Part shown: positions 35,380-42,500 of the stretch, one piece after another
Position numbering within the stretch: position 1 is the first letter of the stretch
Layout: each line of letters opens with the position of its first letter
DNA from: Pholis gunnellus
Taxonomy: Eukaryota; Chordata; Actinopteri; Perciformes; Pholidae
Direction of reading: 5' to 3'
Assembly (NCBI GenBank): GCA_910591455.2
Contig: OU342806.1
Location: 17,800,841 to 17,864,840, forward strand
Length of the DNA stretch: 64,000 bases
Notes under the pieces: model-generated
Told to the model about the DNA's origin: nothing
Databases searched by the model: none
The model's input: the letters and a program-made list of their open reading frames with translations, nothing else
Program-made: the position numbers and the translations under genes

Positions 35380-37242
35380 TTACCTCTATCTTTGTGAGGA
35401 CAAAGAGTTTTAATCCTGAGGACCTTTAATTTCTCACTTTTTTCAAGGGAAATTTGGGAGTTAAAGCAAGGCTCAGATCTTTCATATGACAGACCTTGCT
35501 TACCGTAAACATTCCTCCTCTTCACACTCATGACAATGAAGAGATCCATGAAGAGAGACTTGGTTTAAGGATCGAAGTTGGATTTACATTTAGATTGGTT
35601 AAGGTCAGGGTAAGGATAGGTTTGAGCAATCATTCAAAAATATTGTATTTGCACTTTCAATGAAATTGTATCATGACGATACGATGACATTGTATAACAA
35701 AGGAAAATAAATACAATTAAAAAAGAGAATCAAAATGATTGTTAGTAGTTAGGAATATTTTTGTTCTGTTAATAGTTTTTTGTGATATGATACATAACTT
35801 AAATATGCTAAATTCAGCTATTTAAACAAAGCACAGAGAAGCTCAGACTACAACACACTGAGGGAGAGTGACTGGATTCTCTGCTCAGGTAGACATTACT
35901 GCACTATTTCTTTACATTACAAACAGTTGTTTGATGCAACATTATTGATCTGCATATTATATAGAGACTCTCTAAGTTTCAAGCAATAAAAAGCCAAAAG
36001 CTCGATCTTTATCTCTGCTTGAGGCTATCAGCTCGAGGCTAGTGGCATAACACACCCGAATCTCTCCACTCGAACTGTCAGTGATTGAGTTGCATTGTGG
36101 GTAATGAAGGCACCAGGGTTTGACAAGAAAGAAAAAAGCATGGAATAAGACAGACAATATGTCTGGTCCTGCTGCATGTTGTTGTTGTTGATCCTGTTCT
36201 TTTTTTTTAAACTATCCATGGGAGTCAAACAGTGTTGTGGGAGTGTAGAATCGGTGGAGCACTCTTGTCAGTAAAGGTTCCTCACAAGTGCAGAAGCACA
36301 AGCATCCGTGTGTGTGTTTGTTTGCTTGTGTGAGATTTATTTGTGTTCTTCAGCCTATCTGCTGACCAGGCGCTGTCAGCACAAGATGACATATGTTATT
36401 TAATAAAATTGAGCACAGTTGTGCAGAGTGAGCGCAAGCATGTGTTTTCAAGTTAACGTAATATTCCAATAGAGCTATATACCCTTTCATTAACCAGATC
36501 TTCTCCCTTATAACCATACAGATTTGTTTTTTCTATCCCTGCTCTCCTCCAATCAGGTACCTTCCAGAGGTGATGGGTGACGGCCTGGCCAATCAGATCA
36601 ACAACCCAGAAGTGGAGCTTGACATCACAAAGCCGGACATGACCATCCGGCAGCAGATCATGCAACTCAAAATCATGAGCAACAGGCTGAAAAATGCACT
36701 GGATGGCAACGACGTGGACTTCCAGGATGCAAGTGGGTCTCTTTCTAATATTTGAATGAAAGATGGTGTTAATATTTCGTACACGGCACACCTTTTATGT
36801 TGTGTTTCTGCCTTTCACAAACTCAAACACGCACATATACCCCTGTATGATAGTATTTAATGGTCTGATGCCCTATTTTAAACCAGAACAAATACTCCCA
36901 ACTGACTGATCAATGTAATTAGAATATTGATTCTATTCATGAAGGTCAAATGGTGCCCACTCAGTAATTAACACTTGCAAACTGAAAAGTGGGAGCTTAA
37001 CAGGGGCTATTGAAGGTGACATCTTTCTTGTTTTCCGTCTCACTCCGATGACCTCCCTAGGTGATGACATCAGCGGCTCAGGAAGCGGGATGTGCGTAGG
37101 TGGCCAGTGTTCTCGGAACAGACCGGGATTGTACGCCTACGCGCCAGACAACAACCGGGTCAGAGGCGCAGCCGCGTCTCAAACCCGCCTCTCCGGCCTC
37201 CTTCTCCTGCTCCCTTTGGCAATCCTGCTGCTTCAGCGATGA
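4955..37242 (+). CDS. gpc1: Glypican-1, GPI-anchored heparan sulfate proteoglycan (ten coding exons, 541 aa)
   Basis: Glypican-1 is a cell-surface heparan sulfate proteoglycan. It binds growth factors such as FGFs and modulates their signalling. The joined exons are 4955-5105, 26594-26752, 28154-28371, 29480-29653, 31362-31527, 32351-32481, 33754-33891, 34232-34362, 36557-36732 and 37061-37242; all phases agree and total 1626 nt. Residues 1-23 form a signal peptide. Exactly 14 cysteines lie in the core (27, 57, 63, 64, 186, 241, 251, 254, 263, 267, 274, 338, 402, 415), the glypican hallmark. Strings such as KGCLANQADL and YLPEVMGDGLANQINNPEVE match GPC1 closely. Ser486, Ser488 and Ser490 sit in a DD-I-SGSGSG glycosaminoglycan site, and C493/C498 follow. 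The tail from about residue 525 is hydrophobic and fits GPI anchoring, with the attachment residue probably near 517-521. Human GPC1 is 558 aa. Teleosts have gpc1a and gpc1b; I cannot tell which this is. Confidence 0.96.
9319..9347. repeat. (TG)n microsatellite
   Basis: A TG run of about 14 units inside gpc1 intron 1. A second, shorter TG run follows near 9357-9370. Confidence 0.9.
9471..9532. repeat. (CA)31 microsatellite
   Basis: A 62-bp uninterrupted CA run in gpc1 intron 1. It lies about 125 bp from the TG tract at 9319, so the two could pair as inverted complementary arms in the transcript. Likely length-polymorphic. Confidence 0.95.
9763..9845. repeat. GA-rich and GAGGAG simple repeat
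   Basis: GA runs (about 9763-9797) continue into a GAGGAGGAGG purine tract (about 9816-9845). A low-complexity polypurine strand within intron 1. Confidence 0.85.
10527..10559. repeat. (GT)n microsatellite
   Basis: A GT run of about 16 units in gpc1 intron 1. Confidence 0.9.
10665..10790 (-). repeat. Dispersed repeat, 'GGGCTGCAACTAACGATTAT' family, minus copy
   Basis: The right end reads TTACTTGCAGCCCTA, the reverse complement of TAGGGCTGCAAGTAA. The AT-rich body has TTGATTAATTT and TTAATTGAATAATTG. Related copies lie at about 15262-15340, 45317-45425 and 58141-58245, with parts at 49903 and 56929. The common end is the best evidence that these form one family. It is a known fish-type element by memory only. 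Confidence 0.6.
11352..11660. repeat. Dispersed repeat with 'TTTATTAGGTACACC' end
   Basis: It begins with GCCAGTTTATTAGGTACACC, followed by AGCTAAAACTAACGCAG. Part of the interior appears again in inverted form (GGATTTATCGCAGGAC near 11441 and GGATTTATTGCAGGACTGC near 11581). I recognise the GTTTATTAGGTACACC string as a common fish repeat. The minus-strand open frame over it is not a gene. Confidence 0.6.
14394..14446 (+). repeat. 18-bp tandem repeat, three copies
   Basis: Three successive copies of an 18-bp unit, approximately ACAATCACAGGGCAACAC, differing at single positions (GGCAACAC versus GGCAGCAC). Located in gpc1 intron 1. A short recent duplication; no function is visible. Confidence 0.9.
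14689..14732. repeat. (CA)n microsatellite
   Basis: A CA run of about 22 units in gpc1 intron 1, followed by CGCGCACAC. Confidence 0.9.
15154..15340 (+). repeat. Adjacent fragments of two dispersed repeat families
   Basis: The left part (about 15154-15250) has ATGTTAGCATCCTGATGTTAG, CCCAAGTACAGCCTCACAGA and GCTGTAGACTCTTAGAG, the 3' end of the family also seen at 17027-17395 and 38983-39372. The right part (about 15262-15340) has GCTTCAACTAACGATTATTT and CAATTAATCTGACGATAAT, matching the GGGCTGCAACTAACG family. The two fragments nearly abut. Confidence 0.6.
17027..17395 (+). repeat. Dispersed percomorph-type repeat, + strand, near full copy
   Basis: Recurrent blocks appear in order: CTGAAATTTCTCTGGATTACC, TTGTACAGACATGTTCCCCA, CCCTCTAGCACCATTAACAG, GAGTGAAATGTCTCAACAAC, GAATTGTAATAACTTTCC, ATGTTAGCATCAAGCTAA and CTAAGCTCAGCCTCACAG. 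The order matches the copies at 38983-39372 (+) and 25930-26375 (-). No open frame or terminal repeats are visible. I recognise the family from memory in percomorph genomes. Confidence 0.75.
18699..18906. repeat. Pair of (TG)n microsatellites
   Basis: Two TG tracts, at 18699-18733 and 18865-18906, are separated by about 130 bp of ordinary sequence within gpc1 intron 1. A shorter TG tract also occurs near 18573-18592. Open frames over them are artefacts of the repeat. Confidence 0.9.
22745..22798. repeat. (CTCCT)n pentanucleotide repeat
   Basis: About eleven near-perfect copies of the pentamer CTCCT, a pure polypyrimidine strand in gpc1 intron 1. Polypurine/polypyrimidine mirror tracts of this kind can form triplex DNA. 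Confidence 0.95.
23555..23738 (+). repeat. Dispersed repeat carrying a CRE and an inverted CCAAT box (copy 1)
   Basis: From AGAATGTATGTAAGAAGTGG through CATGACGTCACCCATTGGTT and ACCTGTCAATCACAGTAAAC to the GCATACTCTATAGG end, this copy matches the reverse complement of 62971-63236 over most of its length. It includes a perfect TGACGTCA (23593-23600) and ATTGG (23604-23608). No coding capacity. It lies in gpc1 intron 1. Confidence 0.8.
24049..24122. repeat. (CA)37 microsatellite
   Basis: A 74-bp pure CA run, among the longest tracts in the window, in gpc1 intron 1. Open frames over it on both strands are spurious. Confidence 0.95.
24635..24860. repeat. Cluster of long (CA)n tracts
   Basis: A pure CA run at 24635-24715 (81 bp) is followed by CA-rich runs at 24810-24825 and 24827-24860. 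With the tracts at 24049-24122 and 24289-24313, about 0.8 kb of intron 1 is dominated by CA/TG sequence. It lies roughly 1.7-2.5 kb before exon 2. Confidence 0.95.
25930..26375 (-). repeat. Dispersed percomorph-type repeat, minus copy
   Basis: Read on the minus strand it shows, in order, TTAAATTCTGTACAGACATT, TTCCCAGAGGGTGAAGCC, TTCTCTAGTGCCACCAAGAG, CTCAGCTGTACTTTGTGTTT, a GTTAGCATGC motif and the TAGGCACAGCTGTGCCTGTA end. This is the same order as the + copies at 17027 and 38983. It sits just before gpc1 exon 2. Confidence 0.75.
26594..26752 (+). CDS. gpc1: gpc1 coding exon 2
   Basis: Completes Gly51 and encodes residues 52-103 plus one base. It contains EHLRMCPQGPTCCTSTMEEN, the GPC1 region with three of the 14 core cysteines (57, 63, 64). 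The acceptor is CGCCAG and the donor is A|GTAAGT. The human N-glycosylation sequon in the following stretch (ENLANRS) is replaced here by ENLGGLS, so it is absent. Confidence 0.95.
26932..27018. repeat. Alternating purine-pyrimidine (TG/CG) tract
   Basis: About 87 bp of uninterrupted purine-pyrimidine alternation, mixing GTGTGT with GTGCGT and GCGC steps, starting 180 bp into gpc1 intron 2. Unlike the other TG tracts it is rich in CG steps, which favours left-handed Z-DNA. Confidence 0.9.
28154..28371 (+). CDS. gpc1: gpc1 coding exon 3
   Basis: Encodes the end of codon 104 and residues 105-176. It includes SQNTRLYGDLYADLRQYYRG and EFWSRLLERTFK, matching the alpha-helical glypican core. The acceptor is CCTCCAG and the donor GTGAGT, phase 0. 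An N-glycosylation sequon NLS is present at Asn156. The human sequon NDS at LNDSERTLQ is replaced by HGRSERSLQ. Confidence 0.95.
28505..28600. repeat. Dispersed repeat fragment ('TTTATTTATATAGCG')
   Basis: The string CAGTTTATTTATATAGCGTA, then AAATCATAACAGAAGTTACC and TGAGACACTTTTCATATAGA, resembles a fish repeat whose consensus I recall as continuing into a GGCACTTTACA block. It lies in gpc1 intron 3. A distantly similar fragment is at 30603-30668 in intron 4. Confidence 0.5.
29480..29653 (+). CDS. gpc1: gpc1 coding exon 4
   Basis: Encodes residues 177-234, phase 0 at both ends. It contains EDYLECVAKQQETLRPFGDI and RAFVTARSFVLGL, matching GPC1, with Cys186. The acceptor is CTGGCAG and the donor GTGAGA. 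A TG microsatellite begins nine bases after the exon end. Confidence 0.95.
29662..29892. repeat. (GT)n microsatellites directly after the exon 4 donor
   Basis: The first tract (29662-29719, one TTT interruption) starts nine bases after the end of exon 4. The second (29836-29892) is interrupted by GGGGG and one CG step. Both are transcribed as UG repeats in gpc1 intron 4. Confidence 0.95.
30603..30668. repeat. Dispersed repeat fragment ('TATTTCTATAGCACA')
   Basis: The string AGTGTATTTCTATAGCACAG is followed by GGGGCAATTCAGTGTGCTTT and GCATAAATGAA. It resembles a fish dispersed repeat remembered as TTTATTTATATAGCAC plus AATTCAAAGTGCTTTACA. It lies in gpc1 intron 4. Confidence 0.5.
31362..31527 (+). 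CDS. gpc1: gpc1 coding exon 5 (cysteine-rich)
   Basis: Encodes residues 235-289 plus one base. It holds six of the 14 core cysteines (241, 251, 254, 263, 267, 274) in the pattern VYCPHC, KPCSNYC, KGCLANQADL, the most recognisable glypican block. The acceptor is CCGCAG and the donor G|GTGAGT. Confidence 0.96.
31608..32235. repeat. Inverted repeat bounding about 630 bp of intron 5
   Basis: The left arm GGTCCTCATGCAAGAAC (31608-31624) and right arm GTTCTTGCATGAGGTCC (32219-32235) are inverted copies differing at one base. The interior is AT-rich with no open frame of note. It could be a non-autonomous transposon with terminal inverted repeats, or a fold-back insertion. I see no clear target-site duplication. 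Confidence 0.5.
32351..32481 (+). CDS. gpc1: gpc1 coding exon 6
   Basis: Completes Asp290 and encodes residues 291-333. The peptide TMIQVASSFSTEPSLD and AVHFLQENMGTFTAR align with the human DSMVLITDKF to LTAK region. The acceptor is CATTCAG and the donor is GTAAAA, weaker than the other donors but phase-consistent with exon 7. Confidence 0.93.
32603..33080. mobile_element. Non-autonomous DNA transposon-like element with terminal inverted repeats
   Basis: The left end TTAAAGCTACAATTGGTCAT and right end (reverse complement) TTAAAGCTACAGTTGGTAAC are inverted copies. Similarity continues for about 36 bp (TTTGTCATATTTG). TTAA lies at both outer edges, which would fit a TTAA target duplication. 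A perfect 16-bp hairpin (33000-33015 with 33025-33040, 9-nt loop) sits near the right end. No transposase frame is present. It lies inside gpc1 intron 6. Confidence 0.75.
33711..33753 (+). repeat. gpc1: (TG)20 tract forming the exon 7 acceptor region
   Basis: Forty bases of pure TG run directly into TAG, the exon 7 3' splice site. The tract takes the place of the usual polypyrimidine tract. There is no other AG within it. Confidence 0.95.
33754..33891 (+). CDS. gpc1: gpc1 coding exon 7 (linker)
   Basis: Encodes residues 334-379, phase 0 at both ends. VYQTCGTPG aligns with human VIQGCGNP (Cys338). The rest is a hydrophilic, Pro/Lys/Ser-rich linker (HEQKKKSGSLTASEYKPSP) matching the flexible loop of GPC1. 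Skipping this exon would keep the frame. The donor is GTGTGT, a non-optimal form. Confidence 0.93.
34232..34362 (+). CDS. gpc1: gpc1 coding exon 8
   Basis: Encodes residues 380-422 plus two bases of Arg423. It has QYWTQLPMALCSK and DKCWNGITKA, with the last two core cysteines (402, 415). The acceptor is CCTCAG and the donor AG|GTGAGG. Confidence 0.95.
35029..35082. repeat. (TG)n microsatellite
   Basis: A TG run of about 27 units in gpc1 intron 8. A second run of about 15 units lies at 35346-35376. Confidence 0.95.
36557..36732 (+). CDS. gpc1: gpc1 coding exon 9
   Basis: Completes Arg423 and encodes residues 424-481 plus one base. YLPEVMGDGLANQINNPEVE, LDITKPDMTIRQQIMQLKIM and GNDVDFQDA are almost identical to human GPC1; this is the most conserved stretch. 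The acceptor is AATCAG and the donor A|GTGGGT. Confidence 0.96.
37061..37242 (+). CDS. gpc1: gpc1 coding exon 10 (glycosaminoglycan attachment and GPI signal)
   Basis: Completes Ser482 and encodes residues 483-541 and the TGA stop. DDISGSGSGM provides three Ser-Gly attachment sites in acidic context (Ser486, 488, 490), followed by C493 and C498 as in GPC1. The C-terminal LLLLLPLAILLL after a small-residue segment GAAAS is a GPI-anchor signal. The acceptor is CCCTAG, preceded by a CT-rich stretch. Confidence 0.95.
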
Positions 37243-38640
37243 TGGACCGCCGCTGCCTCCAATCCGACTCTAAAGTCTAGAGGAGGGCTGAACGTCGGGA
37301 TGGACCAAAAGGGGTTTGGTGGGGGGGGGGGAAGATTAGTAACGTAACTTTGCCAAAAAATGAAAATGACATTTTTCGAGTATGAATGGACGACATTTTC
37401 TTTGAGCAAGAGAAGCAAAACTTGACAGTGACAATGTTCTTTTATTTAGTTTTGCTCAGTTTTAATGTCTTAGTTCGGGTGTGATTCAGTTTGTTGAGCT
37501 GGTTTCAATGGATTGTTGGAAGAAGATGGAGATGACGAAGGTGACGAAGACAAAGAGAATGATGGCTGTGGATGACGATGAAGATAATGATGGTGATATT
37601 GATTTATTGACGCTCTATCAGGTCCATTCAGCTCAACTTTCCAGTCAGGAGGTGGCAGAGCTCAGTGTTTAGTTCCCCGATATGTGGTGCGTTCAACAAG
37701 GCTTGTTTTTTTATATTTTAGTTTTTTAACTCAAGTCGAGGTTGTCTACCTTTACAAACATTGTGTAAGTTGTAAATGTGTGTGTACATTAGCTAAAAGA
37801 CTGGCACCATATTGAGCCATGAATGTACAGTATAATACTATATTGGCAATGAATCCCCCCCCCCCCCCCCCCATAATCTGTGATGTGGTCGTCCAGATGT
37901 TTTGGTGTGTGTTGGCATAAACATTAGGATTTATTTCAAATATTGCAGGTAAATTATCCCAGTCCTGAAATGTATTTTTGTTGTGATTTCACCTCAACCT
38001 AACCATCTCGGAAGAAAAAGGAAATGACGAACCTTTTTAACAAAACGAGCAGTGTCATGAAAGCCCTTGTAAACGAGCACAGACGCGCAGTTTCCTTAAA
38101 TCCATTCGTGACGCACTAATGCCAGAGAGGACTCCTTGTTGAACGCACGCCTGCATTAAATAACTTTAAATGAAGTCCAAGCAACACAGTGGCTGATCTA
38201 CAGCAGGTCAAACCAAAGCACTTGTCACACTGTACACTTTTTTTGTTTAAATGTTTTGACATCAGACCCCCCCCCCCCCCCCCCCGAGTACGTTGAACTT
38301 TAGTGACAACCCTTTCACAATGTTTTGCAACTACATATGTTAAAGAAGAAATATCAACACTAAGATAACAAATGTTTTGTACAAACAGTACAGGATATGT
38401 GCAGAATATTGACGTCATGTGTACAATTTGCCTGGTGATACATCATTTACTCGGCATGCCTTTCTTGCAGTCTACACTACTATACCGGTACATATGGGAC
38501 TCCTGATTCACACAAGTCTCTTGCACATACACACATTTACACACACTGGGGTTGTGTATGAAGCAGATTTTTATTCATCGCTGTATTTAATCACACATTT
38601 CATTCATTAAACTCTGTTTGATTGTTGCAGTGGATTTTGC
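37243..38640 (+). other. gpc1: gpc1 3'UTR (extent inferred)
   Basis: No coding frame continues after the stop. The stretch holds a G11 run (37321-37331), C18 (37855-37872) and C19 (38267-38285). Candidate polyadenylation signals are ATTAAA at 38155 and 38606; the latter is followed by a T/GT-rich segment suited to a downstream element. A further AATAAA lies at 39639. The 3' end is inferred only. Confidence 0.55.
38606..38611 (+). promoter_or_regulatory. gpc1: Candidate gpc1 polyadenylation signal (ATTAAA)
   Basis: ATTAAA is followed within 30 bases by TGTTTGATTGTTGCAGTGG, a GT-rich context. An alternative ATTAAA is at 38155-38160 and an AATAAA at 39639-39644. Only transcript ends can decide between them. 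Confidence 0.4.
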
Positions 38641-38982
38641 CACGTATATCTTTTGATTTGATTGTTTCTGATTAGCATCCATTAATAAGAAGGAAGCTCT
38701 TTATTTAAGGTCAGAATTGTATGATGTCCTCTGTGGCTCTGGATGCTGGAGCTTTCCAAAAGTTTGAGAAAATAAGCCTGAGATGGCCTTGGGAAGTCAT
38801 CAGCTAGGGCTTGGAGGCTGAAATGTTGTGTGTTATAAACTCGGGACATCAAATTTGAAATACGTGGGTTTTTACCGGGCATGGAGGGTCAAACTAAATG
38901 ATTGAGTTGAGCCTCTGCTGCTTCAATTTGTACCATTTTTTCACCACACTAGTAGCACGTCTGTAAATTGTTTCGTCACTTT

Positions 38983-39372
38983 GGTCCTAAGTGAAATATC
39001 TCAGCAACCTTTTGATCTATTGCCATAACATTAGTGTTCGCCAAGCATCCTAATGACTTTGATGATGCCTCGACTTTTCCTCAATGGCACTGCAATGAGG
39101 TTGGCGTTTGTGGTTTTAACTTTTAATCCGCCGCCATCAGCGGGTCAAAGTTGACACGTGTCCAGTGCTTTTATTTATGCCCAAGTACCTGCAAACCGCA
39201 TTACATTCCCATGAACCTCAGCTGTGCGTAAACCAAAGGTAAACTAAAATGATGTAAACAGTATGCCTGCGTGGCATCATTTAGTATGTGAGCAACGTTA
39301 TTGCGAGCATGTTAAAATGCTGATGTTTACACTGTGCCCATGTACTGCCCCACAGAGCCAGTAGCATGGGCA
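38983..39372 (+). repeat. Dispersed percomorph-type repeat, + copy
   Basis: AGTGAAATATCTCAGCAACC, CATCCTAATGACTTTGATGA, CTCAATGGCACTGCAATGAG and GTTAAAATGCTGATGTTTAC, then CCCACAGAGCCAGTAGCATG, follow the same order as the copies at 17027-17395 and 25930-26375. Diverged, non-coding. Confidence 0.75.
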
Positions 39373-41340
39373 CTTAGTGTCGTTCAAAAGTCTCTTACAA
39401 GTTCCCTTAACTTTATGGAGGTGCTTTCTGTTCCTCTCAGTGAAAAGCCATCTGATCCAGCTTTTCATTGTGTATCCAGGAATCTACCCATTAGCCACAG
39501 AGATATGACCAAGCACCAGTTGCTGTTGTCTTCACATTGCCTGTGCCTGATGCTCTGTGGCCACCAGATTTACCACTCACTCCCTGATTTCGCACTTTTT
39601 CTAGAAAAGCTCAATTTGCCAGCTGCACTACGGCTATAAATAAACATATAACTCTTTGTAACAGGCGCTGACAAGCCTCATGTGGCCCTGCTGGAGAAAA
39701 AACGGGGCCACGTGTTGTGTGTGGGGATGACAATCCTGCACCAGTCCGGGGATTTGGCATTAATGAATGATTTATTTTCCTGATGCGTGCAACATAATGA
39801 AGCAGAGCAGCAGGCACATGCACAAACAAGTTTCTGTCTTTAAATGATGGGAAAGTCTTACATCTTTTAGTGTACAGGGCTCACATTTCATTTCTCAACA
39901 CCTGATCTGAACATCTGTCCCTTTTCTACATCGTGTGTCTTTCCTGTATTGTGTCTTGTCCTGTAATTGTGAATGATGTGGAAGTAAAAGTGAAATCTGA
40001 ACTGAGATTCAATGAGAGCAGCCACAGTCTACCACACTGTTGACTTTCCTTGTCTAGACATGACGATGTATCGACGCTCAGCAATCAAAGAGTTGAGCTG
40101 TCCGTCTCCGATCGCCATGTTGAGTCCCCCAGGTGGGAGTTACCTCTGAACAAAACAACTCTTGCTGCACAAATTCAAGAAATGTAACGTAACTCTGGAG
40201 ACAGCTTAAACATAATCGTTCTGCCCGTGTGGCAGCCGGCAGGTCTAGAATTGATTTCTGGGTCTCCAACGATTTATAATGCCTCCGACTGCTGGCTTTA
40301 AGATAAGAAGCATCTCCCTCTCTTTGTCTGCCTCTCTCTTACACACAGACATGAAAACAACTCTACAATACTGGTCAATGTGTACAAGGATGCGAGAGCC
40401 ACTGAATAAAGGGGATTGTGGCAGTGGTACATGGTGTAGTGACACGAAAGCTATACTGACAAGTGAAATGTACTGTCTGCCCAGCAAATGAACTGTCTGA
40501 ACTGGAAAATGCAGTGTCACAGCAATGATCTGAACTGTCGTGCTGTTCAGCAGCTTTCCCCCTTTAATACAGACAGTGTAAGAGACAGGAAGCTGCAGGA
40601 GATGAAGGAGGCGAGAGACAGGACAGAAACTTCAAGAGTAAATTGATCCAAGGCCATCAGGGGCTGAAATGTAACTTAGTTCAACTTTTAGCTTGTTGTT
40701 GCAGAGGGCCAAAAAAACTTTTTCCTATTTCCGGTTCACTCATTGCTTCATGATACAGCTATTGGGGATGCGCATATCCTACTTTTTCTCTCCTGTTAGC
40801 AATTTCAGTAGCTCAAAGCACCAATCAAAGACATGATGCTGTGTTTTCTTCAAATTTAACCCGATTTAAATCTTTTTTTAAGTAAGATGGCGTGAAGCTG
40901 GTGATTGTCTGTGGCACTGAAAGCTGGATCAGTCGTGACTGAATGACTGTGAGTGACTGGAAAGAATAAATTCATGATGACATTCACAAATAAACGCTAT
41001 TTAATGTCACCTAGTAGAAAATACTGCTTCATTTAAGTAATTAACCTTTTACCACCACCCACTGTTCTGCCTGTGGGATGCTGAGAATATGAAGAAGTTT
41101 CACAGACAGCGAGGGTTATTACAAGTTACATAAATATCAGCATGTACTATGTGTTGGATATTTTTGGGGGGGTAATTGTGGTTACTTTAAAAAATAACTC
41201 ACAATCCAGGGCAGTCCAATAGTGTCTTTAAAAACGTTACGTCTAAATGTATAAACAATATTTTGTTTTTTTTTATTTAAATGGGCCGACTCCAAAAGGG
41301 AAATGGGTGTTAAAGGTTTAAAGTTGATAGACTGGAAGGT

Positions 41341-41625
41341 TAAAGGTGCAGTGTGTTGGATTTGGCGACTTCTAGCAGTGAGGTTTCACATCGCAACAAA
41401 CTGAAACTTCTCCCGCGGGTCAAGTGTGAAGTAGAACTACGGCGGCCGACATGAAAATGCAAAGACGCAGTTGGCCCTAAATATCTAAAGCCAGTGTTGG
41501 TTTGTCCATTCTGGGTCACTGAACAGAACCCGCTCCGCATGTAGCTACATATAAAGGGCTCATTCTAATGTTAAGGAAACACAACAATTCTTATTTTTAG
41601 TTTAGTTTAGTATTTAATCAACTTT
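41341..41625 (+). mobile_element. Truncated MITE-like element ('AAAGGTGCAGTGTGTTGGAT')
   Basis: It begins TTAAAGGTGCAGTGTGTTGG, then GGTTTCACATCGCAACAAAC, TTGGTTTGTCCATTCTGGGT and ATATAAAGGGCTCATTCTAA. I recall this as a fish non-autonomous element whose far end is the inverted form of the start. That far end is not seen here, so the copy is truncated or diverged. Confidence 0.6.
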
Positions 41626-42140
41626 AATACATGTCCCACAAGTCTGTCCCAGTACACCAGGACTTTCCAGCCGTGTTGCCTTCATCAGAGTGGTGTCTGA
41701 CTACTGGTATACTGGTAATAATGTGACTTATAGATCATCATCAATTGCCGCAACAGAAACCTCAACTCTGGTGAAGGCATAGCCGAAAAAAAGGTCTGGT
41801 GAATGAAGTCTAGTGTATCGATGAAGAGCGGTGCTGTGGTTTTGTTCTGATGGACTTGTGTGTAGTAAGTTGTCAAAAGTCAGTTTACCTCTTGCATGTA
41901 GACTAGAACACTTACAATTCATATTACTGCACCATGCTTAAAAGACCGCAACTGTAATCCTCTCCTGTCTTTAGGCACGAGACGCGTCCTCTTCATGGAC
42001 TGTGGATCCTCTCAGTTGAATTGCTGTACTGCCGTCTGACCGCTGGGTGTCGCTGTCTCGTCACACAAAGCCGCCACGCTGGGGTAGAGCGGAGACCTGT
42101 CCATTGGGCATTCATCGTAGGTCAGGTGGAAGGGAACGGG

Positions 42141-42180
42141 TGATTGGTTTACGATCCGCCATACTGTCGCCTGATTGGAC
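42141..42180 (-). promoter_or_regulatory. Two inverted CCAAT boxes (NF-Y type)
   Basis: TGATTGGTTT (42141-42150) and CTGATTGGAC (42171-42180) give ATTGG cores at 42143 and 42173, 30 bp apart. Paired CCAAT boxes about three helical turns apart are typical of NF-Y-bound promoters. They sit about 265 bp before the start codon at 42440, in a relatively CpG-rich island. Confidence 0.65.
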
Positions 42181-42439
42181 AGAAAGGGGCGAGAGGCGAG
42201 AGAGCGCCGGAGATCCACCAGCGAGTGTATCCGCTTCAGTCCCCGCTGACTCTGCCAGTGAAGCACACACATACACGCGCACCCCCCCGCCCCCCCCGCA
42301 CCCCCTCCCCACACACACACACATTGGGGGCTGAGATGTGACTGTCAACCAGAGGAATACAGCGTGTTTCTGTGGGATTTTTTTTTTTGGTACTGTCAGC
42401 CGGCTAACGAGAGAGGACAGCCGGGGAGTGATTTTGGCC

Positions 42440-42500
42440 ATGCGGGCCACTTGGGTTGCGGTGCTTCTCTGTGTGATTACTTCGGTGTGCGCAGTGGAAG
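42440..42500 (+). CDS. First coding exon (signal peptide) of an unidentified secreted or membrane protein
   Basis: ATG in a good context (G at -3) opens MRATWVAVLLCVITSVCAVE, then one base of the next codon before GTAGGT. The peptide has a basic residue, a hydrophobic core and small residues (SVCA), a textbook cleavable signal peptide. It follows a GC-rich segment with paired CCAAT boxes, so a promoter plus first exon is likely. I do not recognise the gene. No second exon can be assigned with confidence within the 21 kb that follow. Lack of an open continuation beyond the donor (stop at about 42548) supports splicing. Confidence 0.6.

Larger units (their letters stand above)
38641..42000. other. 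Intergenic region between gpc1 and the next first exon
   Basis: No supportable gene. It contains repeat copies at 38983-39372 and 41341-41625. The open frames here are short, lack splice context, and are not recognised. Confidence 0.6.
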
